DNA from: an uncultured Granulosicoccaceae bacterium
GTDB lineage: Bacteria > Pseudomonadota > Gammaproteobacteria > Granulosicoccales > Granulosicoccaceae
NCBI GenBank assembly: GCA_937928685.1
Contig: CALGJU010000246.1
Span: 1-54,193 of the forward strand
DNA: 54,193 nucleotides
Direction: 5' to 3'
Under the pieces are notes generated by a model, which saw only the letters and a program-made list of their open reading frames with translations, ran no database searches and was not told where the DNA came from. The first letter of the stretch is position 1. Every line of letters starts with the position of its first letter. Below, piece by piece: positions 52,731 through 54,193 of this stretch. The position numbers and the translations under genes are program-made.

Positions 52731-53399
52731 TTGAACGCTCCGTATAGAAAATTGTTTCTTGCACTATCTCTGTTTAGCAGCGGAAATTGCCTTGCTGACT
52801 GGACTGGCGGAATTGAAGCCGGAGCAAGAATCGGCTCAGACCGCCCGGTATTCAGGTTATTCGCGAAAAACGATAACGACGTGCTATCACACTACGCCTA
52901 TCTTGACTGGATTCGTGAATCGGGGGGTAGTCACTATCGAATCGGATACAACCCGACGTTTCGTGTAAGCCACTCTGTCTATAGCTTTGGACGCTTCAGC
53001 ATTGAACAGGATAATCCCGGTGAAGTCGAACGGGAAATTGACGCGTTGGTCGGCATAGGGAACAACCTGTTTCGACGTGGCAACACACAGATAAAAGTTG
53101 AAACCGGCATCGGTGGTCGACTATTGAGATTTGATGGCGAAGAGGATGACACCGACGGTTTCTTTTTTCTGGCGGGAAGCATGAGTTCCAGCATTTTATC
53201 ACTACTACGGTTTAATGCTGCTGTGAATACCAAAGCGGGGCCTGATCAGACAACCATTGACGGCGAAGCAAAATTGTCTATACCGATAGCGCCGGGAACC
53301 ACGTTAAGCTACGTCTATAACGTCAAGCGGTACGATGTTGAAGGTAAAGACACGTTTAACAACAAAGATAGCTTCTTCAAAATAAACTACGGTTTTTAG
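52731..53399 (+). CDS. Probable outer-membrane beta-barrel protein of unknown function
   Basis: 222 residues from a TTG at 52731, preceded by AAGGATGGA. The signal peptide is MNAPYRKLFLALSLFSSGNCLAD, cleaved after CLA. The mature part has alternating hydrophobic/polar strands (GGIEAGARIGSDRPVFRLFAK; YAYLDWIRESGGSHYRIGYN; QIKVETGIGGRLLRFDG) and ends FKINYGF with a C-terminal Phe, the usual signature for outer-membrane insertion. I do not recognise a specific family. The short strand number suggests an 8-10 strand barrel. A terminator follows the stop. Confidence 0.75.
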   Translation: MNAPYRKLFLALSLFSSGNCLADWTGGIEAGARIGSDRPVFRLFAKNDNDVLSHYAYLDWIRESGGSHYRIGYNPTFRVSHSVYSFGRFSIEQDNPGEVEREIDALVGIGNNLFRRGNTQIKVETGIGGRLLRFDGEEDDTDGFFFLAGSMSSSILSLLRFNAAVNTKAGPDQTTIDGEAKLSIPIAPGTTLSYVYNVKRYDVEGKDTFNNKDSFFKINYGF

Positions 53400-53405
53400 C
53401 AACAC

Positions 53406-53440
53406 AAAAAAAAGGAGCCCAAAAAATCGAGCTCCTCTTT
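53406..53440. terminator. Bidirectional terminator between convergent genes
   Basis: AGGAGC (53413-53418) pairs with GCTCCT (53431-53436) around a 12-nt loop. On the minus strand the stem is followed by a run of at least seven T residues, giving a strong terminator for the OmpA lipoprotein gene. On the plus strand only CTTT follows, so it is weaker for the barrel gene. Confidence 0.75.
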
Positions 53441-53462
53441 GATACTTCAAATTCCGGCTGAA

Positions 53463-54089
53463 CTATTGTTCAATCGCAGCCGCGATGTTTACATCAACAC
53501 GTCGATTCAACCGGCGACCCTCATTGGTTGAGTTGTTCGCAACCGGTGACGCTTCACCCATCCCCTTCGCCACCACTGATACTGTTCGAAGTGATTGCTG
53601 CAGGTAGCGCTTAACTGATTCTGCACGCTGCTCAGACAATGACATGTTGTAATTATCTGTGCCGACGCTATCCGCATGTCCGACAATTTCGATCTGCTTG
53701 ATCGTATTCTGGCCATTGAGCTTGGCGGTCAGCTGGTTTAATTCCCTTTGGCCTGCCGCTGTCAGTCGAGCTGAATCAAATGCAAACAGCGCGCGTCCGT
53801 TATAAGAGACCATGGTGGCTTTCGGCGCTGGTGCTTCCATCGCGACCGGCCCTTTTGCACTGCTGTTACATTCGACAATTGTCTTTTCGGTATCCCAGCT
53901 AATCGTTCGCACACAATCGTTCGACGACGACATGACAATCTGCTTGGCTGAGTTGGCTACATAACTTGAATTGGCCATCAGCGGTGATTTTTCACTCATT
54001 TGCTCAGTGGCGGTCGTTGCACACCCCTGAACGATGGCTGTCGCCAGAATAAGAACACCTAGTGCTTTTCGTGAAGGGACTGACTGCAT
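53463..54089 (-). CDS. OmpA-family lipoprotein
   Basis: 208 residues. The signal sequence MQSVPSRKALGVLILATAIVQGCATT ends in a lipobox (VQGC), so it is lipidated. A ~80-residue spacer contains two cysteines (NDCVRTI, IVECNSS) that may form a disulfide. The C-terminal OmpA domain starts ALFAFDSARLTAAGQRELNQL and contains IEIVGHADSVGTDNYNMSLSEQRAESVKRYL and GRRLNRRVDV, the peptidoglycan-binding residues of the Pal/OmpA group. GGAG lies upstream of the ATG. It resembles Pal-like or YiaD-like lipoproteins but has no Tol genes next to it. Role: linking the outer membrane to peptidoglycan. Confidence 0.92.
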   Translation of the reverse strand: MQSVPSRKALGVLILATAIVQGCATTATEQMSEKSPLMANSSYVANSAKQIVMSSSNDCVRTISWDTEKTIVECNSSAKGPVAMEAPAPKATMVSYNGRALFAFDSARLTAAGQRELNQLTAKLNGQNTIKQIEIVGHADSVGTDNYNMSLSEQRAESVKRYLQQSLRTVSVVAKGMGEASPVANNSTNEGRRLNRRVDVNIAAAIEQ

Positions 54090-54193
54090 TGCTTGCTCCG
54101 TTTGGTTTCTGACGAACTACATCGCATTTACAACGCATATTCTGTGCCTTTTTTATATTCTGGCATGAAAATAATGCATGCGCTCTGCGCTCC

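Overview
The window looks like chromosomal DNA from a Gram-negative proteobacterium, most likely a marine gammaproteobacterium. The reasons are an outer-membrane capsule/exopolysaccharide export pair (Wza/Wzc type), OmpA-family proteins, Tat-exported proteins, a TRAP transporter, TgpA-type transglutaminase, RimB/RimK, and a type II homoserine kinase close to polA. Base composition is roughly balanced. I see no rRNA, tRNA, CRISPR array, prophage or intact insertion sequence. No species can be named from sequence alone.

Layout. (1) 100-1110: trpS. (2) 1576-11915: an exopolysaccharide locus in two convergent arms. The plus arm holds GT4, a Wzx-like flippase and a second GT4. The minus arm holds wza, wzc, a Wzy/ligase-like polymerase, an Alg14/Alg13-like split glycosyltransferase and a GT2. 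The arms meet with 3 bp between stop codons. No priming glycosyltransferase is present here. (3) 12315-18294, minus: an aldehyde:ferredoxin-oxidoreductase operon of the Aromatoleum AorABC type (four-cluster ferredoxin, tungsten AOR, FAD oxidoreductase). It also carries MoaD-like, unknown and MoaA genes for the pterin cofactor. A dual-specificity-like phosphatase lies just upstream (18478-19119). (4) 19601-23655: MoxR, DUF58 and TgpA. (5) 23665-26521: a truncated heparinase-like ORF and a RimB-RimK fusion. (6) 26589-32442: a PLP transsulfuration enzyme and polA, divergent from a LOG-family protein and thrB. (7) 32604-37577: a TRAP transporter of the TakP/2-oxoacid type, with an oversized DctQ and a DctM carrying a ~330-residue coiled-coil tail. 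(8) 37766-43702: Sel1-repeat protein, an Lrp/AsnC regulator divergent from alanine dehydrogenase, a YcaQ-type DNA glycosylase, and ribokinase. (9) 43713-47552: an envelope module (membrane coiled-coil/HhH protein, BON-OmpA protein, anchored protein). (10) 47555-54089: an Fpg gene remnant, an Ldh_2-family dehydrogenase without its usual histidines, GabD-type aldehyde dehydrogenase, asparaginase II, a DUF6164-like protein, a Tat-exported YcbK/DUF882 protein, a probable outer-membrane barrel and an OmpA lipoprotein.

Most notable signals: four 31-bp-phased sites plus a perfect palindrome between lrp and ald; the DctM coiled-coil tail; the AOR operon with a small protein ending in Gly-Gly-Gly and a terminator-like hairpin between the catalytic and FAD genes; the Fpg remnant; the Ldh_2 protein with both family histidines replaced; and a displaced reading frame at the start of the flippase gene. 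None of these is proven to be a new system.
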